The position numbers and the translations under genes are program-made. The notes beneath the pieces were generated by a model. That model ran no database searches and was not told the origin of the DNA. It saw only the letters and a list, made by a program, of their open reading frames with translations. Positions 20,215-30,201 of a stretch of 64,000 nt of DNA are shown piece by piece. The stretch is taken from assembly GCF_019285775.1 (NCBI RefSeq), contig NZ_CP079105.1, positions 2,666,001 through 2,730,000 on the forward strand. Reading direction: 5' to 3'. Numbering within the stretch: position 1 is the first letter of the stretch; the number at the start of each line of letters is the position of its first letter. The DNA is from Skermania piniformis. GTDB taxonomy: Bacteria > Actinomycetota > Actinomycetes > Mycobacteriales > Mycobacteriaceae.

Positions 20215-22056
20215 ATGCCACCGTTGAGGTCACGCACCACCACCGTCGGTCGCAATGCCGCGGGCGCCCGCGCGCTCTGGCGCGCCACCGGGATGACCGA
20301 TTCCGACTTCGGCAAGCCGATCGTCGCCATCGCCAACTCCTATACCCAGTTCGTCCCGGGGCACGTACACCTGAAGAATCTCGGCGAGATCGTCGCCGAA
20401 TCGGTCCGCGAGGCCGGCGGAGTGCCCCGCGAGTTCCACACGATCGCCGTCGACGACGGCATCGCCATGGGCCACGGCGGGATGCTGTATTCCCTGCCCA
20501 GCCGGGAGATCATCGCCGACTCGGTCGAGTACATGGTCAACGCCCATACCGCGGACGCGCTGGTGTGCATCTCCAACTGCGACAAGATCACCCCCGGCAT
20601 GCTCAACGCCGCCATGCGGCTGAACATCCCGACGGTCTTCGTCTCCGGGGGTCCGATGGAAGCCGGCAAGGCGGTGGTCGTCGGCGGCGTCGCCCAAGCG
20701 CCCACCGACCTGATCACGGCGATCTCGGCGAGCGCCAGCCAGGCGGTCAGCGACGAAGGACTCGGTGAGGTCGAACGGAGCGCCTGTCCGACCTGCGGCT
20801 CCTGCTCCGGAATGTTCACGGCCAACTCGATGAACTGTCTCACCGAGGCGCTCGGCCTGGCACTGCCCGGCAACGGCTCGACCCTGGCCACACACGCCGC
20901 CCGGCGGGCGTTGTTCTCCCGCGCCGGCACGGTGATCGTCGACATCGCCACCCGCTGGTATCGCGACGACGACGACTCCGTCCTGCCGCGCAACGTCGCC
21001 GACGCGGCCGCGTTCCGCAACGCGATGGCGCTGGACGTGGCGATGGGCGGCTCGACCAACACCGTCCTGCACACGCTGGCCGCCGCACAGGAAGGCGAGA
21101 TCGACTTCGATCTCACGACGATCGACGAGATCAGTCGTCGCGTGCCGTGCCTGGCCAAGGTGTCGCCGAACTCGGACTACCACATGGAGGACGTGCACCG
21201 GGCCGGCGGCATCCCGGCGATCCTGGGCGAGCTACGCCGGGCGGGCCTTCTGGAAACTGCCGTGACCAGCGTGCACACCCCTACCCTGGACGCCTGGCTC
21301 GACACCTGGGACATTCGCTCCGGTACCGCGAGCGACGCGGCGATCGAGCTGTTCCACGCCGCCCCGGGCGGGGTGCGGACCACCGAACCGTTCTCCACGG
21401 CCAACCGGTGGAGCTCGCTCGACACCGACGCCGCCGGCGGCTGCATCCGTGATCGCGAGCACGCCTACACCGTCGAGGGCGGCCTGGTGGTGCTTCGCGG
21501 GAACATCGCGCCGGACGGAGCCATCCTGAAGACCGCCGGCATCGACGAGGACCTGTTCACCTTCACCGGCCCGGCCCGCGTCGTCGAGTCGCAGGAGGAG
21601 GCGGTCAGTGTCATCCTCGGCAAGCAGGTCCAGCCGGGCGACGTCCTGGTGGTTCGCTACGAAGGGCCGGCCGGCGGACCGGGGATGCAGGAGATGCTGC
21701 ACCCGACCGCCTTCCTCAAAGGCGCAGGCTTGGGAAAGTCCTGCGCACTGATCACCGACGGCCGGTTCTCCGGTGGCACCTCGGGCCTCTCCATCGGGCA
21801 CGTGTCCCCGGAAGCTGCGTCCGGTGGTGTCATCGGACTGGTCGAGGACGGCGACCGGATCAGAATCGACGTCCCGACCCGCACGCTCGAGCTGGTGGTC
21901 GACGACGAGGTGCTGGCCGAGCGGCGAGCCAAGATGGACGCGCGAGAACGTCCCTGGTTGCCTACCGACCGGCAGCGACCGGTCACCACCGCGCTGCGGG
22001 CTTACGCCGCACTCGCCACCTCGGCGGACAAGGGGGCGGTCCGTCGCGTGCCCTAG
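20215..22056 (+). CDS. ilvD: Dihydroxy-acid dehydratase
   Basis: Iron-sulfur dehydratase producing 2-keto-3-methylvalerate and 2-ketoisovalerate for isoleucine and valine. 613 residues, starting [20 protein letters not shown]. Cluster cysteines lie in [10 protein letters not shown] (about residue 122) and [15 protein letters not shown] (about 195-209). The C-terminal [14 protein letters not shown] carries the catalytic serine. In M. tuberculosis ilvD is elsewhere (Rv0189c); here it is divergent from ilvBNC, so nearly the whole branched-chain pathway sits within 18 kb. Confidence 0.97.
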   Translation: MPPLRSRTTTVGRNAAGARALWRATGMTDSDFGKPIVAIANSYTQFVPGHVHLKNLGEIVAESVREAGGVPREFHTIAVDDGIAMGHGGMLYSLPSREIIADSVEYMVNAHTADALVCISNCDKITPGMLNAAMRLNIPTVFVSGGPMEAGKAVVVGGVAQAPTDLITAISASASQAVSDEGLGEVERSACPTCGSCSGMFTANSMNCLTEALGLALPGNGSTLATHAARRALFSRAGTVIVDIATRWYRDDDDSVLPRNVADAAAFRNAMALDVAMGGSTNTVLHTLAAAQEGEIDFDLTTIDEISRRVPCLAKVSPNSDYHMEDVHRAGGIPAILGELRRAGLLETAVTSVHTPTLDAWLDTWDIRSGTASDAAIELFHAAPGGVRTTEPFSTANRWSSLDTDAAGGCIRDREHAYTVEGGLVVLRGNIAPDGAILKTAGIDEDLFTFTGPARVVESQEEAVSVILGKQVQPGDVLVVRYEGPAGGPGMQEMLHPTAFLKGAGLGKSCALITDGRFSGGTSGLSIGHVSPEAASGGVIGLVEDGDRIRIDVPTRTLELVVDDEVLAERRAKMDARERPWLPTDRQRPVTTALRAYAALATSADKGAVRRVP

Positions 22057-22073
22057 CCGCCGGGGTGGCCGGG

Positions 22074-22949
22074 TCAGCTGAAGGGCGATCCGCCGTGTAG
22101 GAAAATCCAGGTGCAGATTGCCGCCGCGATGGCCGCGACCAGCGCGATCATCGACCCGTAGCGCGGTCGTGTGGCCCAGCCACGACGACCGTCTACCGCG
22201 TATCGGCCCGGACCGGTCAGTGTCAGCGCCGCCGCGGCCGCAACCAGCATCGCCTCGTACTCGGTACCGTTCGGACCGGAGTACTGCCAGCCGGGCTGCG
22301 CCGCTTGGCGTACCAGCCACGCGTCGATGATCACGGCGAGCAGCGCGCCGGCGGCCAGCGGCGTCGCGACGCCGAGGATCAGCATCGTCCCGCCGGCCAG
22401 TTCCCCGACGGTCAACATGATCGCGGCGAGATCCGGGTACTTCCAGCCGGAATTGGCCAGCATGTCACGCACCCCGTCCATGCCCGGACCGTTCGCGATC
22501 CCGGTCAGCTTCTGCAACCCGTGGAACACGAACGTGCCGCCGATCGCGACCCGCAGGATCAGCAGACCCAGATCGAGCGTGCCGCGGCGCGGCCGCAGCT
22601 CCACCGGCGGCGACACCACGGATTCGCGCTTGACCTCGGGCGCCGGCGGGATGCTGGCGTAGGAGTAGGTCGGGGCCTCCGCGATCGACGGCGTGCTGTC
22701 GACGGACTCGCCGTGCCGGGAACCGGTGCGCTGGACCACGCCCAGATGTTGGGTCGGGTCCGGATCGAAGTCCTCGTCGGTCCGCGGGATCGACCGGCCT
22801 TCGTGGGTCGATACGTCGTGACTCGAACCTGCGTGACTCGAACCTTCCCGCCTCGACACATCGTAGTTCGGAAAACGGACGGTTGGTTGGTCGTACGAGC
22901 CGGCGACGGTTCTCTTGATGTCGGACTCGTCCTTCCCGGTATCACTCAC
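22074..22949 (-). CDS. DoxX-family membrane protein
   Basis: 291-residue homologue of Rv3005c. Residues 1-120 are a polar, Ser/Pro-rich cytoplasmic tail; residues about 122-290 form the DoxX bundle of four to five membrane helices, with G-G-T-F-V-F-H-G-L-Q-K-L-T-G typical of the family. In M. tuberculosis the homologue forms a membrane oxidoreductase complex with SodA and the thiosulfate sulfurtransferase SseA that links radical detoxification with thiol homeostasis; whether it does so here is inference. Convergent with ilvD. Confidence 0.88.
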   Translation of the reverse strand: MSDTGKDESDIKRTVAGSYDQPTVRFPNYDVSRREGSSHAGSSHDVSTHEGRSIPRTDEDFDPDPTQHLGVVQRTGSRHGESVDSTPSIAEAPTYSYASIPPAPEVKRESVVSPPVELRPRRGTLDLGLLILRVAIGGTFVFHGLQKLTGIANGPGMDGVRDMLANSGWKYPDLAAIMLTVGELAGGTMLILGVATPLAAGALLAVIIDAWLVRQAAQPGWQYSGPNGTEYEAMLVAAAAALTLTGPGRYAVDGRRGWATRPRYGSMIALVAAIAAAICTWIFLHGGSPFS

Positions 22950-23041
22950 GGAACCAGCCTAGGGCTGTTCCGGAACGCCAGCATCAATTTGTTTCGGGGC
23001 GCGTCGACCCGGCGACGGTGCCGGGCCGTAGGTTCGAAGCC

Positions 23042-24178
23042 ATGACGCATCGTCGGCTCGCCGTCCGTCGTCGGCTGATCCCGGCCGCGGCGGCGCTGGT
23101 TCTCTGTGTCCCGGCTGCCGGATGCGCCCGCTTCGACGACAGTGCGTCGACCCCGTTCTCGCCGGAGATGACGTTCGCGCCCGAGGCGCAGAATCCGTCG
23201 CCGTCGGATCCGCCCAGCTCGACCACTCGCCCTACCCGTCCACCCGGCCCGTGCGTGGACCAGGACGATTCGGTGATCGCGACCTGCCTGGACTCCACCG
23301 GTGGCCTGGTCATCTTGCCGGGCGGCGAGTCCGCCCTGGTTGCCGAGCGCCGCACCGGCAAGATCATGAAAGTCGGGGCGGACCAGAATCAGAAGGCGAT
23401 CGAGGTAGCCCGGGTCGACGTCGACGCGTCCGGTGACGGCGGATTGCTCGATCTGACGGTGTCGCCGAGCTACGACGAAGACGGCCTGATCTACGCTTTG
23501 ATCACGACCCCGAGCGACAATCGGGTGGTTCGGCTCGTCGCCGGCGATGCACCCAAGGACGTGGTGACCGGCATCCCCAAGGGCGCAACCGGCAACGTCG
23601 GCGCGCTCGACTTCGTCTCCGCGGACGAACTCGTCGTGCTCACCGGCGACGGCGGTAGTCCCGGTGCCGCCCAGGACCCCGGCTCGCTGGCCGGCAAGCT
23701 GCTGCGGGTCGAGATCGGCGCTGCCGCCGCGGCACCCCCGCCGACGGTGCTGGCATCCGGGTTCGGCGTCGGCGGCGACGTCTGCCCGGGGCCGGACAAT
23801 CAGGTCTGGGTCGCCGACCGCACCGCGACCGAGGATCGGATTCAGCGAGTGCCGGTCGCGGGCGGTCCGGCCACCACCATGTGGACCTGGCCGGACCGGC
23901 CCGGTGTCGCCGGCTGCGCCGTCGGACAGGATTTCGCGGTGGTGATGGTGACCAAGCAGAAGGCCATCTCGATGCTGAAAGTGGACAACGGCGCAGTCAG
24001 CACCGCGCCCAGTCTGGTCGCCCAAGACCGGTACGGCAGCCTCGGCGGCGCCGCCGTCGCCCCGGACGGCCTGATCTGGGCCGCGACGGTGAACAAGGAT
24101 GGCGGACAGCCCGGACCGAACGATGAACGGGTGGTGCGCTTCCCGATCGATGGTGGTGGCGGCGGCGGTCCGGACTGA
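23042..24178 (+). CDS. lppZ: Lipoprotein LppZ, glucose/sorbosone dehydrogenase-like propeller
   Basis: 378-residue secreted lipoprotein homologous to Rv3006. Start MTHRRLAVRRRL, hydrophobic core, and lipobox P-A-A-G-C with the lipidated Cys near residue 24. A Ser/Pro/Thr linker leads to a PQQ-dependent sugar-dehydrogenase-like beta-propeller (about residues 70-370) with V-A-E-R-R-T-G-K-I and G-G-L-L-D-L-T-V-S-P. Catalytic activity has not been shown for the family, and the propeller may be structural or sugar-binding. It is anchored to the outer face of the membrane. Divergent from DoxX and convergent with gatB, with 26 nt between stops. Confidence 0.88.
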   Translation: MTHRRLAVRRRLIPAAAALVLCVPAAGCARFDDSASTPFSPEMTFAPEAQNPSPSDPPSSTTRPTRPPGPCVDQDDSVIATCLDSTGGLVILPGGESALVAERRTGKIMKVGADQNQKAIEVARVDVDASGDGGLLDLTVSPSYDEDGLIYALITTPSDNRVVRLVAGDAPKDVVTGIPKGATGNVGALDFVSADELVVLTGDGGSPGAAQDPGSLAGKLLRVEIGAAAAAPPPTVLASGFGVGGDVCPGPDNQVWVADRTATEDRIQRVPVAGGPATTMWTWPDRPGVAGCAVGQDFAVVMVTKQKAISMLKVDNGAVSTAPSLVAQDRYGSLGGAAVAPDGLIWAATVNKDGGQPGPNDERVVRFPIDGGGGGGPD

Positions 24179-24204
24179 TCCACTCCTGCACGGCCGCGCG
24201 TGCG

Positions 24205-25698
24205 TCAGCTGCAGGCGGCCAGCACGAGTTCCCGCACGCGTGCCGCGTCGGCCTGGCCGCGGGTCGCCTTCATCACGTCCCCGACGATCTTCCCGGCCGC
24301 AGCGACCTTGCCGCCACGGATCTTCTCGGCGACGTCCGGATTGGCGGCCAGCGCCTTGGCTACTTCGGCCTCCAGCGCGGAGTCGTCGGACACCACGGCG
24401 AGCGAGCGTTGCTCGACGACGGCGCCCGGATCGCCTTCGCCGGCAAACACGAATCCGACCACTTGCCGAGCGATCTTGTTGGTGATCGTCTTCGCGTCCT
24501 CGAGTGCGATCACCTCGGCCACCTGCGCCGGGGTGATCGGCAGATCGGCGAGCGGCACGCCACGCTCCTTGGCCTGCTGGGTGAGATAGGACACCCACCA
24601 GGACCGAGCGCGGTCGGCCGGGGCCCCGGCGGCGACCGTCGCCAGGATCGGCTCGAGGGCGTCGGCATTGAGCAGGTCGCGCATCTCTTCGTCCGAGACG
24701 CCCCATTCGGCCTGAATCCGTGCCCGACGCAACCACGGCAATTCGGGAATGGTGGCCCGCAACTCCTCGATCCACGTTGCGTCCGGCGCCACCGGCGCCA
24801 GGTCCGGCTCCGGAAAGTACCGATAGTCCTCGGCGGTTTCCTTACGTCGGCCGGGTGAGGTGGTGCCGTCCGCCTCCTGGAAATGCCGGGTCTCCTGGAT
24901 CACCTCGCCGCCGGCCCGGAGCACCGCAGCTTGGCGACGCATCTCGTATCGCACCGCAACCTCGACGCTACGTAGGGAATTCACGTTCTTGGTTTCCGTA
25001 CGGGTGCCGAACTCGGCGGCGCCCACCGGCATCAACGACACGTTCGCGTCGCAGCGCAGCGAACCCTGTTCCATCCTGACGTCCGACACCCCGAGACCGA
25101 GCAACAGGTCGCGCAGTGCGGTGACATACGCCCGGGCCACCTCCGGCGCCTGTTCGCCGGCGCCGGTGATCGGCTTGGTGACGATCTCGATCAGCGGGAC
25201 CCCGGCCCGGTTGTAGTCCAGCAGTGAGTGCGACGCACCGTGAATTCGCCCGGTGGCGCCGCCGACGTGCAGCGACTTGCCGGTGTCCTCTTCCATGTGT
25301 GCCCGCTCGATCTCGACCCGGAAGGCGCTCCCGTCGAGCAGCGGTACCTCGAGGTACCCGTTCGTCGCGATCGGCTCGTCGTACTGGCTGATCTGGTAGT
25401 TCTTCGGCTGGTCCGGATAGAAGTAGTTCTTCCGGGCGAACCGCCCCCACGGGGTGATATCACAGTTCAAGGCCAGCCCGATCCGGATCGCAGACTCCAC
25501 CGCGGCCTGGTTGACGACCGGCAGGCTGCCGGGCAGGCCCAAGCAGACCGGACAGACCTGGGTGTTCGGCTCGGCGCCGAACGCGGTCGGGCAACCGCAG
25601 AACATCTTCGTCGCGGTGCCGAGCTCGACGTGCACCTCCATGCCGAGGACCGGCTCGTAGATGATATTCACTTCTGCGTAGTCCAGCACGGCGGTCAT
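24205..25698 (-). CDS. gatB: Glutamyl-tRNA(Gln)/aspartyl-tRNA(Asn) amidotransferase subunit B
   Basis: Subunit of GatCAB that phosphorylates the misacylated tRNA and accepts ammonia from GatA. 497 residues starting [11 protein letters not shown]; the open frame extends nine codons further without a ribosome site. The zinc-binding cysteines appear in K-M-F-C-G-C and C-P-V-C-L-G (about residues 34-53). Signature [17 protein letters not shown] is intact, and the C-terminal YqeY-like tRNA-binding domain spans about 345-497. It is separated from gatCA by pfkA and other genes, as in mycobacteria. Confidence 0.97.
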   Translation of the reverse strand: MTAVLDYAEVNIIYEPVLGMEVHVELGTATKMFCGCPTAFGAEPNTQVCPVCLGLPGSLPVVNQAAVESAIRIGLALNCDITPWGRFARKNYFYPDQPKNYQISQYDEPIATNGYLEVPLLDGSAFRVEIERAHMEEDTGKSLHVGGATGRIHGASHSLLDYNRAGVPLIEIVTKPITGAGEQAPEVARAYVTALRDLLLGLGVSDVRMEQGSLRCDANVSLMPVGAAEFGTRTETKNVNSLRSVEVAVRYEMRRQAAVLRAGGEVIQETRHFQEADGTTSPGRRKETAEDYRYFPEPDLAPVAPDATWIEELRATIPELPWLRRARIQAEWGVSDEEMRDLLNADALEPILATVAAGAPADRARSWWVSYLTQQAKERGVPLADLPITPAQVAEVIALEDAKTITNKIARQVVGFVFAGEGDPGAVVEQRSLAVVSDDSALEAEVAKALAANPDVAEKIRGGKVAAAGKIVGDVMKATRGQADAARVRELVLAACS

Positions 25699-25835
25699 GC
25701 GCGTCAGTCTAGGGCGACCGGACACCGGCCGCGCCGGCCACCGCCGCCGGGGCCGCGCGTCGCGCCTGTCCGTCGAACAGCGTATTTTCCGGCCTTATCG
25801 CGCCATTTGCCGCGCGACTGAGCCACGTTTGATCG

Positions 25836-28800
25836 GTGAACCCTGGGCAACCAAGTTTCGGCGCCGGAGATCGCGAGCCCTTGTTCGAGCTCCGCCCGCA
25901 CCACGTGGCCCGAGCCCTCACGGTGCTGGCGCTGATACCGGCGTTCTACATCCTGAAGTTCGAAGGTGTGACCACCGAGACCCGGATGGACCTGGCCACC
26001 GGCGAGACCAGCTCGTCCAGCAACCTCGGCACCCAGTTCGGCCGCGCGGCGATCTGGTTCGTCCTCGGGTGTGGATTCGCGGCGATCGAGTGGTACACCC
26101 GGACTCGCCGGCTCGGCTGGCCCGCGCCGATCCACGGAGCTCTCGTGTCCCTCCGGCTCGCGCGGCCGATCTCACCGGCGCCGTCACGTTCCCCGGGTGA
26201 CCCGGCCCGCACCCCCACTCCCCGCGCTCCGGGCACGCCGATCTTCGACCTCCAGCCGTATCACGCCGCCCGGATCGGCGCCGGGCTCGCGATCGCCATG
26301 TTCCTCGTGGACTTCCCGAATATCCCGTGGCTGATCGTCGCGGCGGTCTGCCTGGTGGTGGAATGGCAGACCCGGACCAAACACACCACCTGGCCGCCCG
26401 CCGTCCGCGACATCCTGGTCCCGCTGCGGCTCGCCCCGGCGCCCGGCCCGGGTCAGCCGCGCGAAGGGGTGGAGCCGCGCCACCCGGTGTTCGACCTGCA
26501 ACCGTTCCACGCGGCCCGGATCGCCGCCGGAATCGCAGCCGCGGGCTTCCTCCTCGACTTCCCGAACCTCGCCTGGCTGGTCCTGACGGTGGGCGCGCTG
26601 ATCGTCGAATGGCAGACCCGGACCAAACGCACCACCTGGCCGTCCGCCGTCCGCGACATCCTGGTACCGCTGCGGCTCGCCCCGGGCGGGTCGGCGCCGT
26701 CGGCGGCGGGCGGCGCCGACCCATTGCCGCCACCGATGCGACCATTCCGGCCGGTCATGCCGTTCCGCCGGCTCACGGTCGGCGACGCGCTCGGCGTCAC
26801 CGCGCGCGCCTACCGGAAGCACTGGAAGCTCAACGTAGTTTTCACTCTCCTGGCCATGGCCGTTGCCGTCGCGACGTTGCTCGCCGTCGGACTCGTGGTG
26901 TGGAAAGCAACGTCGGCCACGATCGACGCCGGCGATGCCAGCAGTTGGCTCGATGCCAGCTCCGGCCCCGCCCTGCTCGCCGGTCTGACTCTCTTAGGGC
27001 CGGCCTACCTGCTCGTCATGCTCGTCCTCACATCTCCGTTCGACGCTGCGACGGCCGGGGTGACGATGGTTGCCGCGGATCGCGCAATCCGCGGCGATCA
27101 TGTCGACCTCGGCAGCGCAATCGCCATCGTCCGGCCACGCATCTGGACGCTCTGCCGGGTATGGCTGGCTGTCGTCGTACCGCTCCTGGTGATCGGCATG
27201 TTGCCGTCCCTGGTCCTCGGCGCGACCGGTGATCTGGACACCTACCTCGCGATCAGTACCCCGATAAGCCTGGCAGTGCTGATCGTGGAAATCATGGTCG
27301 GCGTGCTGGTCACGCTGAGTCGACCAGCGGTGCTGTTCGAGAACGCGGGCGTGGTGACCGCTATGCGCAGGTCGATGAAGTTGGTCCGACCGATGTTCTG
27401 GCGGATCCTCGGACTACATCTGCTGCTGTTCGCCATCAGCCTGGCCATGTTTGTCGCGCTGGTGGTCGCGGTTAACACCACGCTGTCTGTCGTGTCGACG
27501 GCCGGAGATGCCGGCGAGCTTCTCGGCGCGATTCTGGCGCCGCTGTCCTACGTCGTGGCCATGATCGTCATCTACGGTCTTTTCACCACCCTCCAGACCG
27601 TGCTGTACATCGACGCCCGGGCCCGGACCGAACCTGCGTACCGAGACCATCTGGGCGCCGCGCTGACCGCCGCGGCGGCGGCACACGCCACGGCTCGTGC
27701 CGCAGCTGCTCCCGGCGGGATCGCATCGCCGAAGGTATCGCTCACGAAAGCGCCGACCGCGCCCGCACCGGTCCCGGCCACACCGGTATCACTGGTGAAG
27801 CCGGTGCCGGTGCCGAAGCCGAAGCCGGTGCCGGCGACACCGGTATCGCTGGTGAAATCCGGGATACCGCCGGCCCGCCGGGCGCCGGCCCCGCCGCCGG
27901 AATCGGGACCGACCGAGTTCGCGCCAGCCACCGCACCCCGGTCAGCGCGGCGCTCGCTCGCCGTCCTCGGCGTGGTGGTCGCGCTCGCCATCGCCGGCGG
28001 CGGGGCATGGTGGGCGGTGGACCGATTCACCTCCGGCAAGACCAGCGCCGCCCCGGCCACCCTCGGCGAACTCCGCTACACCTTCCCCGAGCAGCCGTCG
28101 GTGGGCTGGACCCTCGATGCCGGCGAGGTGTTCGCCGGCGCGGAGTTCGGTGAACCGGTACCGAGTCCGATGGGCGACTTCCGGCCCGGGTTCGTCGACC
28201 TGGGTGATTCGCTGATCACCGTCGCCTATCTGCCGCAGAGCGACCAACCGGCCGACCTTGTCGTCATCGACTCCGCGTCCGGCCGGATCCGCTGGTCGAA
28301 GCAAGTCGGTTTCGGTGTCTCCTGTGCCGGCCATACGGTGGACGACCTGTTGCCGTGCTATGCGAGAAGCCGCTCCGGACCCGATTACGAGACCGGTGTC
28401 ACCTTCTTCGACATGTCCGACGGGTCGGTCGATCACCGGATACCCGCGGACAACATCGCCCGGATCGAGGTGGTGGACGGCGACATCATCACGGCAGGTC
28501 CGGACCGAGTTGCTCGCGGGACCACCACCGACCTGACCGCGCGCTGGACGGTGCCGCTGGACGCTCCGCAGGAGACCGGCTGCCTGGGTTCCGGCGACTC
28601 CTTCTCCTTCGGCGCCACCGACAAGTTCGTCTACTACGGCAACGACGGCGGCCAGGTGCTGCTCCGCGCCGGCGACGGACGTCGACTCGACGACGGGAAG
28701 GTGACCGGCGTGACCGAATATCCCGGACACGGCCTGGTCGCGCTGAGCTGCGCCGGTGACGATCCCGACGAGCAGAAGCCCGTCGTCGTGCTGGACGAGA

Positions 28801-30182
28801 GCGGCACCGAGCTGCGCACGCACACCGCGACGCCGAGCCGGACCCAGCACGATCGCCTGATCGCAGCACCCGGTTCGCCGGATCGTTATCTGGTCGGCGG
28901 GGTGGCCTACGATTTCGCCACCGGCAACGAGGCCTGGGCATCCAGCCATCAGGCGACCGGCATCACCGGCGATACGGTGCTGGCAGTCGACGAGAACACC
29001 CTGTCCGGCTTGGACTATCGGACCGGCGAACAACGCTGGAACACCCCGATCGAGACCGGCCCGTCTGCCATGTCCGGTTGGCTCAGCGACGGGCGCAGCG
29101 TGATCCGGGCAGCCCAGGGCGCGATCGAGGCCACCGACCTGGCAACCGGCGACACCCTGTGGTCGACACCGGACGAGAACGCCGACACGTATCGCGGGCC
29201 CCGTCGCGCCGGCAACGGAATCGCGACGACGACCGACGAATCGATCATTTTCTACGCCCCCACCGGCGGCCCGGTCGGCGACTACCCGCCGTCGGCTGCC
29301 GCCGACGGCGATACCCAACTCGTCACCAGATGCGGCAGAACACCGGAGATGACTCCCGTGGAGTACCGCACCGACACCGACGGACTGGTGGTCCGGATGG
29401 AGCTTCGTGCCCGCTGCTCGGCCGGCGACGTCGTGTCCACCGACGCCCTGGACGTCACGATCCACGACGACGATCGGACGGTCGCGGCCGGCCGGTTCGA
29501 CTTTTCGAGGCAGCCGTTGTATCTGCCGCCCTCGGACGACCCACCCACCGAGTACGAGTTCAAGTTTCCGGTCGGATCGTTCTGGCGCCTGCCCAACTCG
29601 CTCGGCGGCAACTCCGACGCGGACGCGCGAGCGGCCAGGGCCGGCAGCGCCGTGCAGGTGGACTGCATCGACGCCGGCACCAGTCGCGGCCCGAGCGAGG
29701 GACGTACCCGGGCGGCCGGGCGCACCGCCACGGCGGTCGCGGCGGGGCCGGTTCCGGCGGTCGACACCGAGGCGGCGGCGCTGGACGCACTCCGCGCGCA
29801 GGTCGACGCCGACCGCCCGACCGTGCGTCGCGACCTGGCCGATCGCTGGCTGCCGCAGATCTCGTCGAAATACGTCGGACTCGATGCCGTCGATGTCGAC
29901 GGGGTGACCCCGGTGCACTGGACCGCGGCCGCGATCCTGAAGCAACATCTGCAGTTGCGGCTGCAGTATCCGGAGGTGCGGCTGTTGTGGAGCCAGGAGT
30001 GGAGCACGTTCGGCCGCACCTTCAACGCCGACGGCTACTGGGTAACCGTGGCCGGCGTCACGTTCACCGGCTACGAGCAGGCCAACGGCTGGTGCGATTC
30101 GCGCGACATCCCGACCGACGAGTGCTTCGCCAAGCTGGTCAGCAGTACCCGCGGCCCGGAGGGCACGACGAAGTACCGATAG
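25836..30182 (+). CDS. 1448-residue multi-domain membrane protein with PQQ-like propeller
   Basis: Not assigned to a known family as a whole. In order: three related hydrophobic repeats beginning at residues 16, 136 and 218 (pattern F-D-L-Q-P-x-H-A-A-R-I ... D-F-P-N ... V-E-W-Q-T-R-T-K); a six-helix domain (about 308-600) resembling the glycerophosphodiester phosphodiesterase membrane domain, with R-R-L-T-V-G-D-A-L-G-V-T and R-P-A-V-L-F-E-N-A-G-V-V-T-A-M-R-R-S; a Pro/Lys/Ala linker with duplicated ATPVSLVK (about 625-700); a single membrane helix (about 705-728); a PQQ-like beta-propeller (about 740-1146); and a C-terminal region with conserved cysteines (about 1150-1448). The propeller is predicted to be extracellular. 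It sits between gatB and pfkA, where M. tuberculosis has nothing similar. GTG start; ribosome site weak. Could be an envelope sensor or scaffold; function unknown. Confidence 0.85.
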   Translation: MNPGQPSFGAGDREPLFELRPHHVARALTVLALIPAFYILKFEGVTTETRMDLATGETSSSSNLGTQFGRAAIWFVLGCGFAAIEWYTRTRRLGWPAPIHGALVSLRLARPISPAPSRSPGDPARTPTPRAPGTPIFDLQPYHAARIGAGLAIAMFLVDFPNIPWLIVAAVCLVVEWQTRTKHTTWPPAVRDILVPLRLAPAPGPGQPREGVEPRHPVFDLQPFHAARIAAGIAAAGFLLDFPNLAWLVLTVGALIVEWQTRTKRTTWPSAVRDILVPLRLAPGGSAPSAAGGADPLPPPMRPFRPVMPFRRLTVGDALGVTARAYRKHWKLNVVFTLLAMAVAVATLLAVGLVVWKATSATIDAGDASSWLDASSGPALLAGLTLLGPAYLLVMLVLTSPFDAATAGVTMVAADRAIRGDHVDLGSAIAIVRPRIWTLCRVWLAVVVPLLVIGMLPSLVLGATGDLDTYLAISTPISLAVLIVEIMVGVLVTLSRPAVLFENAGVVTAMRRSMKLVRPMFWRILGLHLLLFAISLAMFVALVVAVNTTLSVVSTAGDAGELLGAILAPLSYVVAMIVIYGLFTTLQTVLYIDARARTEPAYRDHLGAALTAAAAAHATARAAAAPGGIASPKVSLTKAPTAPAPVPATPVSLVKPVPVPKPKPVPATPVSLVKSGIPPARRAPAPPPESGPTEFAPATAPRSARRSLAVLGVVVALAIAGGGAWWAVDRFTSGKTSAAPATLGELRYTFPEQPSVGWTLDAGEVFAGAEFGEPVPSPMGDFRPGFVDLGDSLITVAYLPQSDQPADLVVIDSASGRIRWSKQVGFGVSCAGHTVDDLLPCYARSRSGPDYETGVTFFDMSDGSVDHRIPADNIARIEVVDGDIITAGPDRVARGTTTDLTARWTVPLDAPQETGCLGSGDSFSFGATDKFVYYGNDGGQVLLRAGDGRRLDDGKVTGVTEYPGHGLVALSCAGDDPDEQKPVVVLDESGTELRTHTATPSRTQHDRLIAAPGSPDRYLVGGVAYDFATGNEAWASSHQATGITGDTVLAVDENTLSGLDYRTGEQRWNTPIETGPSAMSGWLSDGRSVIRAAQGAIEATDLATGDTLWSTPDENADTYRGPRRAGNGIATTTDESIIFYAPTGGPVGDYPPSAAADGDTQLVTRCGRTPEMTPVEYRTDTDGLVVRMELRARCSAGDVVSTDALDVTIHDDDRTVAAGRFDFSRQPLYLPPSDDPPTEYEFKFPVGSFWRLPNSLGGNSDADARAARAGSAVQVDCIDAGTSRGPSEGRTRAAGRTATAVAAGPVPAVDTEAAALDALRAQVDADRPTVRRDLADRWLPQISSKYVGLDAVDVDGVTPVHWTAAAILKQHLQLRLQYPEVRLLWSQEWSTFGRTFNADGYWVTVAGVTFTGYEQANGWCDSRDIPTDECFAKLVSSTRGPEGTTKYR
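26241..26683 (+). repeat. Recent internal duplication in the 1448-residue protein gene
   Basis: Two copies start at 26241 and 26487, 246 bp (82 codons) apart, and are near-identical over about 75 bp at their 3' ends (GTSGAATGGCAGACCCGGAC and onward). A more diverged third copy starts at 25881. Codon-level identity of the last two indicates recent tandem duplication. Confidence 0.8.
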
Positions 30183-30201
30183 GCAGTCGGCGGACGAACG
30201 C

